A stretch of DNA of 21,469 nt from Myxococcota bacterium (lineage in GTDB: Bacteria > Myxococcota_A > Polyangia > HGW-17 > JAJRWW01). The DNA lies in the NCBI GenBank assembly GCA_024276595.1, contig JAJRWW010000282.1, forward strand, positions 1 to 21,469, in the 5' to 3' direction. How positions within the stretch are numbered: position 1 is the stretch's first letter; the number at the start of each line of letters is the position of its first letter. Shown in pieces: positions 8,151 through 14,848 of this stretch. Both the position numbers and the translations under genes were made by a program. Under the pieces are notes generated by a model. The model saw nothing but the letters and a program-made list of their open reading frames with translations. It ran no database searches and was not told the DNA's origin.

Positions 8151-9569
8151 CTATCCCTCCGCGCCCTGGTTGGCGTCTTCATCGTCGGATTTCTTCGCAT
8201 TATCCGGGTCTTCGGTCTCCGTCGGCTCAGACTCCTCCATCTTCGTAACATGGGCACGTTCCAGGAGCAAGTCAAGCACCTTCTGCTCGACCATCACCAC
8301 CCGCAGGGTCTCTATCCCCGAGTTCTTCTCGTACTCGGCCCGGATCCGCTCCAAGCTCTCAACCCGGGCCCTGGCGATCTCCTCGAGCCGCTCGGTGATC
8401 TCCTCGTCGGTAACCTCGATCTTCAGCTTTTTGCCCAGGGCGTCCGTGAGGAGGGTCTTTTTGACCTCCTTCTCGGCGGAGTCGCGGAGCTTGTCCCGCA
8501 TCTCGCTGCTGTCGAAGGGGAGCATGTCCGCCGGGAGGCCGCGGACCTGCAAGGCGAGCCGGGTGCGCTCCATGACCGAGTTGAGCTGCCTCTCCACGAG
8601 GGTGCTCGAGACCTCGATGGGGTTCTTCTCGATGAGGGCCTCCGCCAGGGCGTCGTGGAGCTCCCTCTTGATGCGCTTCTCCTCGGCCTCCTCCAGGCGC
8701 TTGCGGACAATCTGGCGGTACTCCGCGAGTGTGTCCGCCTCTCCCATGTCCCGGGCGAAGTCGTCGTCCAGCCCAGGGGCCTGCTCCTCCACGACGCCCT
8801 TGATCTCCAGCAGCAGCCGCGCCTCCTGGGAGGCCCAGCCCTCTGGCGCCTCCTCGCCCCACTGGATCTCCAGCTCCCTGGAGGTGTCCTCAGGGCTGGT
8901 TCCCACCAGCTCAGCGCTGATCCTGGTCACAAGGGCAGCCATCTTGGGGTCCATGCTCTCAGGTGGATCCTCATCGGGCCCCAGCACCTTGAACACGAAC
9001 CTATCATCCGAGATGGTCTCCTCTCCCACCTTGCCCATGAGGTCTGTGTTCATGATGTGCCCAGGGGCGATCTCTGTGCCCTCGACGGGCAGATACTGGG
9101 TCATATCCTGGCGCTGTCTCTCCAGCTCGTGCTCCACGTCCTCGTCCGAGATATTGACCTCCCGGCGGCTCACCTCCAGGCCCTCGTAGTGCTCCACCTC
9201 CGGCTCTGGCAGGACCTCCAGGGTGGCCGAGAAGGTCAGCGGCTCTCCCTCCACGATATCCTGCTCGTCGACCTCCCACTGGGGGATGGACTCCACCGGG
9301 CGCAGCTCCAGTCGCCCGATGGCGTCCACCAGCGCCTCCTGTACCAGGTTGTGGGATATCTCGGCCGCGATGCGCTTTTGGAACATCTTCTTGAGCATCC
9401 CCTTGGGCACCCTGCCCTTGCGGAAGCCCTTGATGGTGATGGTCTTTCCCAGCTCCTTGTACGCCTCCTCCAGCTTGTCCCGCACGGGCTCCCAGGCGAT
9501 CTCGCCCTTTATGGTGCGCGTAATGGGCCCAGGGGACTCCAGCTCCAGGCTGAGGTGCGATTCTTCCAT
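8151..9569 (-). CDS. tig: Trigger factor, ribosome-associated chaperone
   Basis: Trigger factor binds the ribosomal exit tunnel and shields nascent chains. The 472-residue product has the ribosome-docking signature GFRKGRVP at 48-55 in the N-terminal domain. A middle domain follows at about 160-270, then the long helical C-terminal chaperone arms beginning near GLDDDFARDMGEADTLAEYR. The tail is strongly acidic (ESEPTETEDPDNAKKSDDED). The middle FKBP-like domain is divergent: the usual DFxG and IPGFE-like motifs are not recognisable, so prolyl isomerase activity is doubtful while the chaperone role should remain. The ATG at 9569 was chosen: it has AAGGA about 10 bases upstream and begins at the family's normal N-terminus. 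An upstream TTG at 9665 would add 32 unrelated residues and precede the likely promoter. Confidence 0.95.
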   Translation of the reverse strand: MEESHLSLELESPGPITRTIKGEIAWEPVRDKLEEAYKELGKTITIKGFRKGRVPKGMLKKMFQKRIAAEISHNLVQEALVDAIGRLELRPVESIPQWEVDEQDIVEGEPLTFSATLEVLPEPEVEHYEGLEVSRREVNISDEDVEHELERQRQDMTQYLPVEGTEIAPGHIMNTDLMGKVGEETISDDRFVFKVLGPDEDPPESMDPKMAALVTRISAELVGTSPEDTSRELEIQWGEEAPEGWASQEARLLLEIKGVVEEQAPGLDDDFARDMGEADTLAEYRQIVRKRLEEAEEKRIKRELHDALAEALIEKNPIEVSSTLVERQLNSVMERTRLALQVRGLPADMLPFDSSEMRDKLRDSAEKEVKKTLLTDALGKKLKIEVTDEEITERLEEIARARVESLERIRAEYEKNSGIETLRVVMVEQKVLDLLLERAHVTKMEESEPTETEDPDNAKKSDDEDANQGAEG

Positions 9570-9611
9570 GGGTTTGTTTTCCTTATGTTTTTGTTGGTCT
9601 TTCGAGCTTGA

Positions 9612-9635
9612 GGCCAAATTGATAGCATCTTGGCC
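9612..9635. repeat. Inverted repeat over the tig -10 region, possible operator
   Basis: GGCCAA (9612-9617) and TTGGCC (9630-9635) are perfect inverted six-base arms with a 12-base spacer. They bracket the putative -10 of the tig promoter, where a bound regulator would block polymerase. The arms are short enough to occur by chance. Confidence 0.3.
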
Positions 9636-9646
9636 CTTCAAGTCAA
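9619..9646 (-). promoter_or_regulatory. Likely promoter of tig-clpP-clpX(-lon)
   Basis: On the minus strand TTGACT (9646-9641) is followed after 16 bp by TATCAA (9624-9619). A start near 9612 would give a leader of about 43 nt to the tig ATG. An inverted repeat (9612-9635) overlaps the -10 element and most of the spacer. Confidence 0.55.
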
Positions 9647-9726
9647 GGGATTTGGTGGTACCCAAGGGGTATATCCGGGGCTATGACTATGGCAATGGAC
9701 AAGGCAGTCTAGTAAGCTCAGCCACC

Positions 9727-10242
9727 ATGACCCGACGCGTGAGCCCAGCAGGACTGGTCCGGCCGGAGGATCTTCGCGAGCACGGTGAGGAGGTGGTCAT
9801 CGAGCCGGGCGCCGTGATCCTGCACCCGGAGAACGTCTCCCTGGGGGACCGGGTGTACCTGGGACACTACGCCGTCCTCAACGGCTACCACTCGGGAGAG
9901 CTGGTGCTCGGGTCTGGCACCTGGGTCGGCCAGCACTGCCTGCTTCATGGGGCCGCGGGGCTGCACCTGGGTAGCGACGTGGGCGTGGGTCCAGGCTGCC
10001 GCCTGATCACCTCCACGCACGCGGACCCCGGCCCCTCGGCGCCGATCATGAGCGGGGCCCTGGTGTTCGCGCCCGTGAGGATAGGCGACGGCAGCGACCT
10101 GGGCTGCAACGTGGTGGTGCTCCCCGGCGTCACCATTGGTCGCGGGGTGCAGGTGGGCGCGGGCGCCGTGGTCACCCACGACCTGCCCGACCTGTGCGTG
10201 GCCGTGGGATCTCCTGCCAGGGTGGTGAGGCGACGCCAGTGA
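9727..10242 (+). CDS. Hexapeptide-repeat (left-handed beta-helix) acyltransferase
   Basis: This 171-residue protein consists almost entirely of hexapeptide repeats typical of the maltose/serine/sugar O-acetyltransferase group: VIEPGAVILHPENVSLGDRV, later IGDGSDLGCNVVVLPGVTIG and VQVGAGAVVT. The probable catalytic His is H98 in STHAD, and the C-terminus ends with the usual GSPARVVRRR. Such enzymes use acetyl-CoA or another acyl-CoA and act as trimers in the cytoplasm. The ATG at 9727 lacks a strong ribosome site, but no in-frame alternative nearby is better. Its TGA overlaps the GTG of the next gene (GTGA), so the two are translationally coupled. That coupling suggests it modifies a sugar or lipid-linked precursor used by the membrane glycosyltransferase-like partner. 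The acceptor is unknown. Confidence 0.85.
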   Translation: MTRRVSPAGLVRPEDLREHGEEVVIEPGAVILHPENVSLGDRVYLGHYAVLNGYHSGELVLGSGTWVGQHCLLHGAAGLHLGSDVGVGPGCRLITSTHADPGPSAPIMSGALVFAPVRIGDGSDLGCNVVVLPGVTIGRGVQVGAGAVVTHDLPDLCVAVGSPARVVRRRQ

Positions 10243-12293
10243 GCGGGCCGCGCAGGGCGGCTCGCGTCCTCAGCTCCCTTGGCCTGCCTCTGCGGGCCCG
10301 GCGCAACGCCTGGATCGCCTCGGCGGCGGTGCTGCTATACTACCTGCTCACCATGAGCCGGGACCTGTCGTTCTACGACAGCCCAGAGCTGGCTCTCGTG
10401 GCGGTGCAAGGGGGGCTGGGACACCCTCCGGGCCAGCCCCTTCACACCCTGCTGGGCTGGCTCTTCGCGAGGATCCCGGGGGTCGGGGCCCTGTGGGGGC
10501 TGGGCCTGCTTTCAGCCCTCCCCGCGGCCTTGACGGTGGTGGCCCTGGTCAGCCTGGCAGAGTCTCTCACCGGAGGGGAGGGGGAGCTTTCCGGAACCGG
10601 GTGGCTCTCGGCCAGCACGCTCCTCCCGGCGGGGCTGGCCCTGCTCGCCCTCCAGCCCACCCTGTGGGAGAACGCAACCAGGGTCGAGGTCTACAGCCTC
10701 GCGACCTTCTGCGCCACCTGGGCCATGGCCAGGGCCGCGCCGCTGCTCACCAGGGGGCCGGGCTCAGCGTCTTCCGCGGGCTCCCCGCCTCCCGGGTCGA
10801 GCGCGCCGACCCGAGGTGGGGCATCCCGGGGCTGGCTCGCGGTGGGGGTCTCCCTGGGTCTTTCGGCCAGCTCCAACCCGGTCATCGCGACCACCGCGGG
10901 TCTGGCTCTTTTGCCGGCGCTGGTTCGGGCGCTTGGCCGGCGCCGGCTGGGGGCACTGGACGTGGCGTGGCTCGTGGGGGGTGGGCTGCTGGGGCTGTTG
11001 CCCTTCGCCTACCTGCCCCTGGTGGCAGCTCGCGCCCAGGTCTTCGTGTGGGGCGCTCCCACGGGCGGAGCGGCCCTGGGCCGCTATCTCACCGGCGCGG
11101 ACTTTGCCCACCACCAGGGCATCACCGCGGCGCAGATGGCCGACAACCTGTGGCGCTGGCTCGGCTGGGCCTGGGCCCACCAGCTCCTGCCGCTGCTCTC
11201 GGTGGGCCTGGTTGCAAGCTGGCCGCTGGGCCGTGGCGCGGGCCTGGGCAGGGGCTTTGGAGCCCTGGCCCTTGGGGGCGGCCTGTTGATGATCTTGCAG
11301 AACGTAATCTTTTGGCCCTCCATCCCGGACTACCAGGGCTACCTGGCCCTGTCCGTGGGCGTGCTCGGCGCAGCGGCGCTGGCAGGGCTGGTCAGGCTCG
11401 CCGCCTCGGGTGGTCGGCGGAGGTGGCTGGCGGCTGCCCTGGGCCTGGCGCTGCTGCCGCCGGTGGCGCTGGCACCCCCCACCCCCTTAGAGCGCACCCG
11501 TCACCGAGACAGGCTGGCGCGCACCCTGGCCGCCGGCGCTCTGAGGACCGCTCCCCACCGAGCGGTGCTAATAGTGGACTCCGACCACTGGGTCTTCCCG
11601 CTGCTCTACCTCCAGCACGCCGAGGGGTTGCGCAGGGACGTGGTCCTGCTCCCGGTGGGCCTCAGCGGGGCCTCCTGGTACTGGGAGCAGCTCTTTGGCA
11701 GCCACGGGGATCTGCGCCGGTTCGACCTGCGTGGTCCGGGCCGTCGGGCTGGCCGGATCCGTCGCTTCCTGGAGGCGAACCCCGGGCGCCCGGTGCTCTA
11801 CGAGCACTTCGGCCTGGCCCTTGCTCTGGGCCGGCGACCCGGCTGCGCCGGAGCCTGGCTGGTGGCCGGGGGGAGCGCGTGTGCCGCGGGCCAGGGTGGT
11901 CGCCAGGATGAGCTGACCCCGGCCCTGGCGGCCAGCTTTCGGGTGGTTGGGAGGGGCTCTCCTCCGGCGGCCGCGGTGGCCGCCCGGGTGTCCCTGGAGC
12001 GGGGCCTTCTGCTCTGGAGGTTTGGCCGCCCTGGGGAGGCTCTGGCCGCGCTGATGGCTGGGGTGGATCCCGGGCACCTGCCCCTGTTGAAGTCCAGGGA
12101 TGTCTCGGGCGCTGGCGCCCTGCGGGGCCCGTCCTTCAGGTGGCAGAGGAGAGCGCTCATTGGACATTGGGCGCGCAATCTCTTTGTCGCGGCCCGGCTC
12201 CTGCACGCCGCTGGCCACGACGAGGACGCGGCAGCCCTTCTGAGGGCTGCCGCCAGGGGAGGGCTTCCCGAGGCGCGGGCCGGTCGCCGCTGA
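10239..12293 (+). CDS. DUF2723-type multispanning glycosyltransferase-like protein
   Basis: The 684-residue protein has many hydrophobic segments in its first 440 residues and a soluble C-terminal part. Near the first TM it carries the DUF2723 hallmark: D47 and E50 in SFYDSPELAL, then HPPGQPLHTLL (62-72), matching the loop acid and HPPG motif of GT-C-fold lipid-linked sugar transferases. The C-terminal half includes an LIVDSDHWVFPLLYLQ stretch, a segment also usual in this family. It probably transfers a sugar from a polyprenyl-phosphate donor on the outer face of the inner membrane. The start is GTG at 10239 rather than GTG at 10194: the former overlaps the acyltransferase stop (GTGA) and has GGTGAGG about 9 bases upstream. 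The gene ends 14 bp before a convergent gene. The exact donor and acceptor cannot be read from the sequence. Confidence 0.82.
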   Translation: MSGPRRAARVLSSLGLPLRARRNAWIASAAVLLYYLLTMSRDLSFYDSPELALVAVQGGLGHPPGQPLHTLLGWLFARIPGVGALWGLGLLSALPAALTVVALVSLAESLTGGEGELSGTGWLSASTLLPAGLALLALQPTLWENATRVEVYSLATFCATWAMARAAPLLTRGPGSASSAGSPPPGSSAPTRGGASRGWLAVGVSLGLSASSNPVIATTAGLALLPALVRALGRRRLGALDVAWLVGGGLLGLLPFAYLPLVAARAQVFVWGAPTGGAALGRYLTGADFAHHQGITAAQMADNLWRWLGWAWAHQLLPLLSVGLVASWPLGRGAGLGRGFGALALGGGLLMILQNVIFWPSIPDYQGYLALSVGVLGAAALAGLVRLAASGGRRRWLAAALGLALLPPVALAPPTPLERTRHRDRLARTLAAGALRTAPHRAVLIVDSDHWVFPLLYLQHAEGLRRDVVLLPVGLSGASWYWEQLFGSHGDLRRFDLRGPGRRAGRIRRFLEANPGRPVLYEHFGLALALGRRPGCAGAWLVAGGSACAAGQGGRQDELTPALAASFRVVGRGSPPAAAVAARVSLERGLLLWRFGRPGEALAALMAGVDPGHLPLLKSRDVSGAGALRGPSFRWQRRALIGHWARNLFVAARLLHAAGHDEDAAALLRAAARGGLPEARAGRR

Positions 12294-12307
12294 GACCGGC
12301 GGCAGGC

Positions 12308-12607
12308 TCAGGGCAGGGGGGCCGCGCCGGGAGGCTGGGCAAAGGGGCGGGCGCGCAGCCGGCGCAGGGTCTCCAGGGAGTAGGCAGGCCTGGGCAGCTC
12401 GGAGAAGACAGCCACCCCCACCACGCCCACGTTGCGGGCGTCACCGGTGCGGGCAGCGTAGCTGTTGGCCACGGAGCCGAAGCGGAAGGCCGCCACCGCC
12501 AGCCTGCTGGTGCGAAAGCCTCGGATGAGCACCCTGCCGTAGGGTGCCAGCACGTAGCCGCGCTTGGTCAGGCTGGCTCGCCTGCCATCGATCACGTCGA
12601 GGTCCAC
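12308..12607 (-). CDS. Conserved hypothetical protein, C-terminal-only form
   Basis: The 99-residue product carries a stretch I recognise from a widespread hypothetical family: RGYVLAPYGRVLIRGFR, then VAAFRFGSVANSYAARTG, then ARNVGVVGVAVF. In full-length relatives this block is preceded by an N-terminal beta-rich portion; here that portion is missing. The frame upstream of the GTG at 12607 reads unrelated residues antisense-free but inside the epimerase-like gene, so the gene seems to start in the middle of the domain. The GTG lies within the last 16 bases of the upstream VOC gene, suggesting translational coupling. It may be a natural short version or a 5'-truncated remnant. The family function is unknown to me, and no signal peptide is present. 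Confidence 0.55.
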   Translation of the reverse strand: MDLDVIDGRRASLTKRGYVLAPYGRVLIRGFRTSRLAVAAFRFGSVANSYAARTGDARNVGVVGVAVFSELPRPAYSLETLRRLRARPFAQPPGAAPLP

Positions 12608-13002
12608 TTGTAGTCGATGAGCTCCAGGAGCACTCCGTTGGTGGCCTTTGGATGAACAAAGGCGAACTGGCAGTCCCGAAAGCTGCGAAGGCCGCCGACT
12701 ATCGGAAGATCCCCGGCTCGCAGCTCCTCTACCGCCTCTGCGGTGGAGTCCACGTTGAAGCTGACCAGCATCAGCCCCTCACCCCGCCTGTCTATCCACC
12801 TGGCCACGTCCCCCTCCGGAGAGGTGGACTCCATGAGCTCGAAGCCCACCCCGCCCAGCAGGTAGCGAGCCACGCGGATCTTCTCCGGCTCGTCGGTGTA
12901 CTCTTCATGGGGCTCGGGCCCCAGGATGGGGGCCCATTTTTTCTTGGCCTCCTCCAGGTCCCTCACCGCCACGCAGATGTGATCGATCTTATTTATCTTC
13001 AT
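12592..13002 (-). CDS. VOC-fold protein resembling methylmalonyl-CoA epimerase
   Basis: The 136-residue protein has two VOC (glyoxalase-fold) repeats and the overall pattern of methylmalonyl-CoA epimerase: KIDHICVAVRDLEEA at 5-19, ELMESTSPEGDVARWI at 55-70, RRGEGL at 72-77, and FVHPKATNGVLLELID at 115-130. Probable metal ligands H8, E55 and E127 are in place. The GLHHIAF segment of true epimerases reads GLMLVSF here (76-82), so the expected His ligand of the second repeat is missing. It may therefore not be a functional methylmalonyl-CoA epimerase, and could bind metal differently or act on another acyl-CoA or small ligand. No mutase or carboxylase partner lies nearby. The ATG at 13002 has only a weak ribosome site. 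Its stop overlaps the GTG of the short downstream gene. Confidence 0.8.
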   Translation of the reverse strand: MKINKIDHICVAVRDLEEAKKKWAPILGPEPHEEYTDEPEKIRVARYLLGGVGFELMESTSPEGDVARWIDRRGEGLMLVSFNVDSTAEAVEELRAGDLPIVGGLRSFRDCQFAFVHPKATNGVLLELIDYKWTST

Positions 13003-13119
13003 GCCACAGCTTAGGCCGATCTCGATGGTCTGGGCAACAGTGTTGATTGCACGATCGCACGATCACACGGAGCCGGTGGTGGCTGCCGCGGGATCGACGA
13101 GCGGGCGCAGGGAGCCGGG

Positions 13120-13407
13120 CTATGGCAGCAGGTCGCCCGCGCAGGCGGCCAGCTCGTCGCAGGAGCGCTCGCCCTTGGCGGCCAGGCAGTCGGCGGTCTG
13201 GCGGGCCAGGGGGCGGTTGTGCTTCTTGAGGGCGGTCAGCTTCTTTGCACAGCGCTCCCGACAGCGCGACAGGCTCTGCTCGCCCTTGTGGCACTTGCAG
13301 TAGCTCTTGCAGCCCTTGCGGATGTCCCCGTCGCCGCAGCGGGCCAGGCACAGGCCCAGAAAGAGCACCAGGGGCGCGAGGGGAGAGATGCGTCTGATCG
13401 AGGTCAT
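13120..13407 (-). CDS. Small Cys-rich secreted protein or lipoprotein
   Basis: The 95-residue product begins with a signal sequence (MTSIRRISPLAPLVLFLGLC) containing C20 and C24. The -3 to -1 residues before these cysteines do not match a standard lipobox, so secretion versus lipidation is open. The mature part has eight cysteines. Two CX3C pairs, C33-C37 and C49-C53, plus C39, sit in a Lys/Arg-rich stretch, followed by C74, C83 and C89. The twin CX3C pattern suggests a disulfide-tied helical hairpin. The ATG at 13407 was chosen because it places the signal peptide at the N-terminus; a longer open frame to 13527 overlaps the upstream gene. The gene lies 38 bp after the zinc-ribbon/TPR gene and may share its transcript. 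No function is recognised. Confidence 0.7.
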   Translation of the reverse strand: MTSIRRISPLAPLVLFLGLCLARCGDGDIRKGCKSYCKCHKGEQSLSRCRERCAKKLTALKKHNRPLARQTADCLAAKGERSCDELAACAGDLLP

Positions 13408-13445
13408 TAGACCGGTGATAGCAGATGCGCGCCTGGAGCTCCAGC

Positions 13446-14246
13446 TCACCGAGGATTGCCCGGGGAGGCGGGCCGAGGGGCCGAGGGGAGTGCGTCCATG
13501 GCTATCCTGATTCGCCGCCTGTCCCACCGGGACCTAGCCGCCGAGGCCGCCCGGGAGAGCACCCGGCGGGCCTCGGTGAGGCGCCCCATGCGCCGGAGGA
13601 GAGCGGCCAGCTCCAGGGAGATGTCCGCGCCGCCAGGATCCGTACGGAGGCCCTCCGCGAGAGAGCGCTCGGCCCTGTCCGGGCGGCCCAGGGCCAGGTG
13701 GGCCCGGGCCACCGCGAGGCGCGCAGCCCGGGAGCGAGGTGCCGCCAAGAGCGCCCTGGATGCGTACCGCAGGGCGGCCTCGTGGTCGCGATCCTGGGTG
13801 GCCATCCGGGCCCGGAGCAGCAGGCCTCCAATGTGACTCGGCCGTGTCTTCAGGAGGCGGTCCAGCTCGTCTCTGGCCTGCTGGCGCCTGCCTGCCCGAA
13901 GCAGGTCCTGGGCAAGACGGAGCCGCACTCCGGCCGCTGTGGGGAAGCGCTCCAGGAGCTTCTGCCTGGCACGGATGCGGTGTCGATGGCGGCCGTAGCG
14001 GAGGCGCTGTTGGAAGCCCCAGAGGATGGCTGCGGCGGGTGCGGCGAACATGAGGGCGACGATGGCCCCCACGACCAGGCGGCGACGAAGCCGCGCTCCA
14101 CGGCAGCAGGGGCCCAGGCTCACTCCGCCCGAGTCTCTCAGGCAGTCGGCGCAGTAGCGACGCCCGCACCGCTGGCAGGAGGAGTCCGCCGGGACCTCGG
14201 GGTGGTAGGGGCAGCCCAGGCCGGCGCTGTCCCGGGAGAGGGTCAT
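13446..14246 (-). CDS. Zinc-ribbon/TM/TPR-repeat membrane protein
   Basis: The 266-residue protein has three parts. An N-terminal B-box-like zinc-binding segment contains C12, H15, C24, C27, C32 and C35 (CPYHPEVPADSSC, then QRCGRRYCADC), with a further C47-C48 pair. One TM segment lies at about 57-77 (VVGAIVALMFAAPAAAILWG). The rest (about 90-245) is a run of TPR-like helical hairpins such as RLRLAQDLLRAGRRQQARDE and RLAVARAHLALGRPDRAERS. The Zn segment is preceded by few charges and both flanks of the TM are basic, so topology is uncertain. TPRs suggest a scaffold for protein partners. Its ATG overlaps the stop of the upstream gene by four bases (ATGA), so these two are coupled and may work together. 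The specific role is unknown. Confidence 0.75.
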   Translation of the reverse strand: MTLSRDSAGLGCPYHPEVPADSSCQRCGRRYCADCLRDSGGVSLGPCCRGARLRRRLVVGAIVALMFAAPAAAILWGFQQRLRYGRHRHRIRARQKLLERFPTAAGVRLRLAQDLLRAGRRQQARDELDRLLKTRPSHIGGLLLRARMATQDRDHEAALRYASRALLAAPRSRAARLAVARAHLALGRPDRAERSLAEGLRTDPGGADISLELAALLRRMGRLTEARRVLSRAASAARSRWDRRRIRIAMDALPSAPRPASPGNPR

Positions 14247-14746
14247 TCGGGGGCGTCGGCCCGCTCGGCACCAGCGAGCATGGAGAGGATCTCCGGAGCC
14301 GTGGAGAACACCTCGCTCTGCTGGTGGTGGTCCAGGTAGAGCATGTAGATCGCGACCTCCCGGGCGGGGAAGCTGGAGGCCAGCTTGCGAGCAGCCTCCA
14401 GGAGCTGGCTTGGGGGCACCGTCTTGGTGAAGGTCTCCTCTGTCTCACCCCCCTGGTGCTTGACGTCGATGGAGTCGAGGTACTCGCCCAGCATGTTGCG
14501 CCGGTGATGGAGGAGCCACTCGTACAGGAGGCTGTCTGCCACGGCCTCGTTCTCTGCCTCCAGGGCGGAGATGATCCGCCTGGCCCAGATCTTGCGCCGG
14601 GCCCTCTGGGAGACCACCCGGGAGGGTACCCGGGTGTTTATCTCACCCTTTCGCAGGGTGGTCTTGAGCTGGTTGGAGTTGAGCTGGAGACAGATGTCGG
14701 AGATGTGCTCCGAGCCGAGGCTTTTGCAGATGTCCAGAGGCCGCAT
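14243..14746 (-). CDS. Conserved-looking helical protein, function unknown
   Basis: The 167-residue product is not recognised. It is predominantly helical, with a basic central stretch (SRVVSQRARRKIWARRIISA, about 42-61) and a long helix leading to SLLYEWLLHHRRNMLGEYLD. The C-terminal part contains AREVAIYMLYLDHHQQSEVF. It has no signal peptide or TM, so it should be cytoplasmic. Several Trp, Tyr and His residues in regular positions argue for a real folded protein. It is the first gene of a minus-strand unit: its promoter-like sequence is at 14788-14817, and its TGA overlaps the next ATG. The ATG at 14746 has no clear Shine-Dalgarno. Coupling to the zinc-ribbon/TPR membrane protein is the only hint to its role. 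Confidence 0.7.
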   Translation of the reverse strand: MRPLDICKSLGSEHISDICLQLNSNQLKTTLRKGEINTRVPSRVVSQRARRKIWARRIISALEAENEAVADSLLYEWLLHHRRNMLGEYLDSIDVKHQGGETEETFTKTVPPSQLLEAARKLASSFPAREVAIYMLYLDHHQQSEVFSTAPEILSMLAGAERADAPE

Positions 14747-14787
14747 GTTTCAAACCGGTGCGCGGAACAGCCGCGCCATGGCAGACA

Positions 14788-14817
14788 ACCATAGGGGCTC
14801 GGACCGGGGAGCGTCAA
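14788..14817 (-). promoter_or_regulatory. Likely promoter of the 14746 operon
   Basis: On the minus strand TTGACG (14817-14812) is followed after 18 bp by TATGGT (14793-14788). A start near 14781 leaves a leader of about 35 nt before the ATG at 14746. It lies in the 102-bp gap after dctP, suggesting that the downstream genes are not solely dependent on the TRAP transcript. Confidence 0.45.
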
Positions 14818-14848
14818 GGGACCCACCGGTAGGCCCCATTTGTAGGAT

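Noticed and set aside
8250..9611. Long plus-strand open frame antisense to tig
   Set aside because: Leu/Gly/His-rich shadow of the tig coding frame with no recognisable domain.
9570..9665. N-terminal extension of trigger factor to a TTG at 9665
   Set aside because: The added 32 residues do not match the family and the likely promoter lies inside the extension.
13049..13064. Tandem GCACGATC repeat upstream of the VOC gene
   Set aside because: Only two eight-base copies, with no clear promoter beside them; too short to call a binding site or repeat element.
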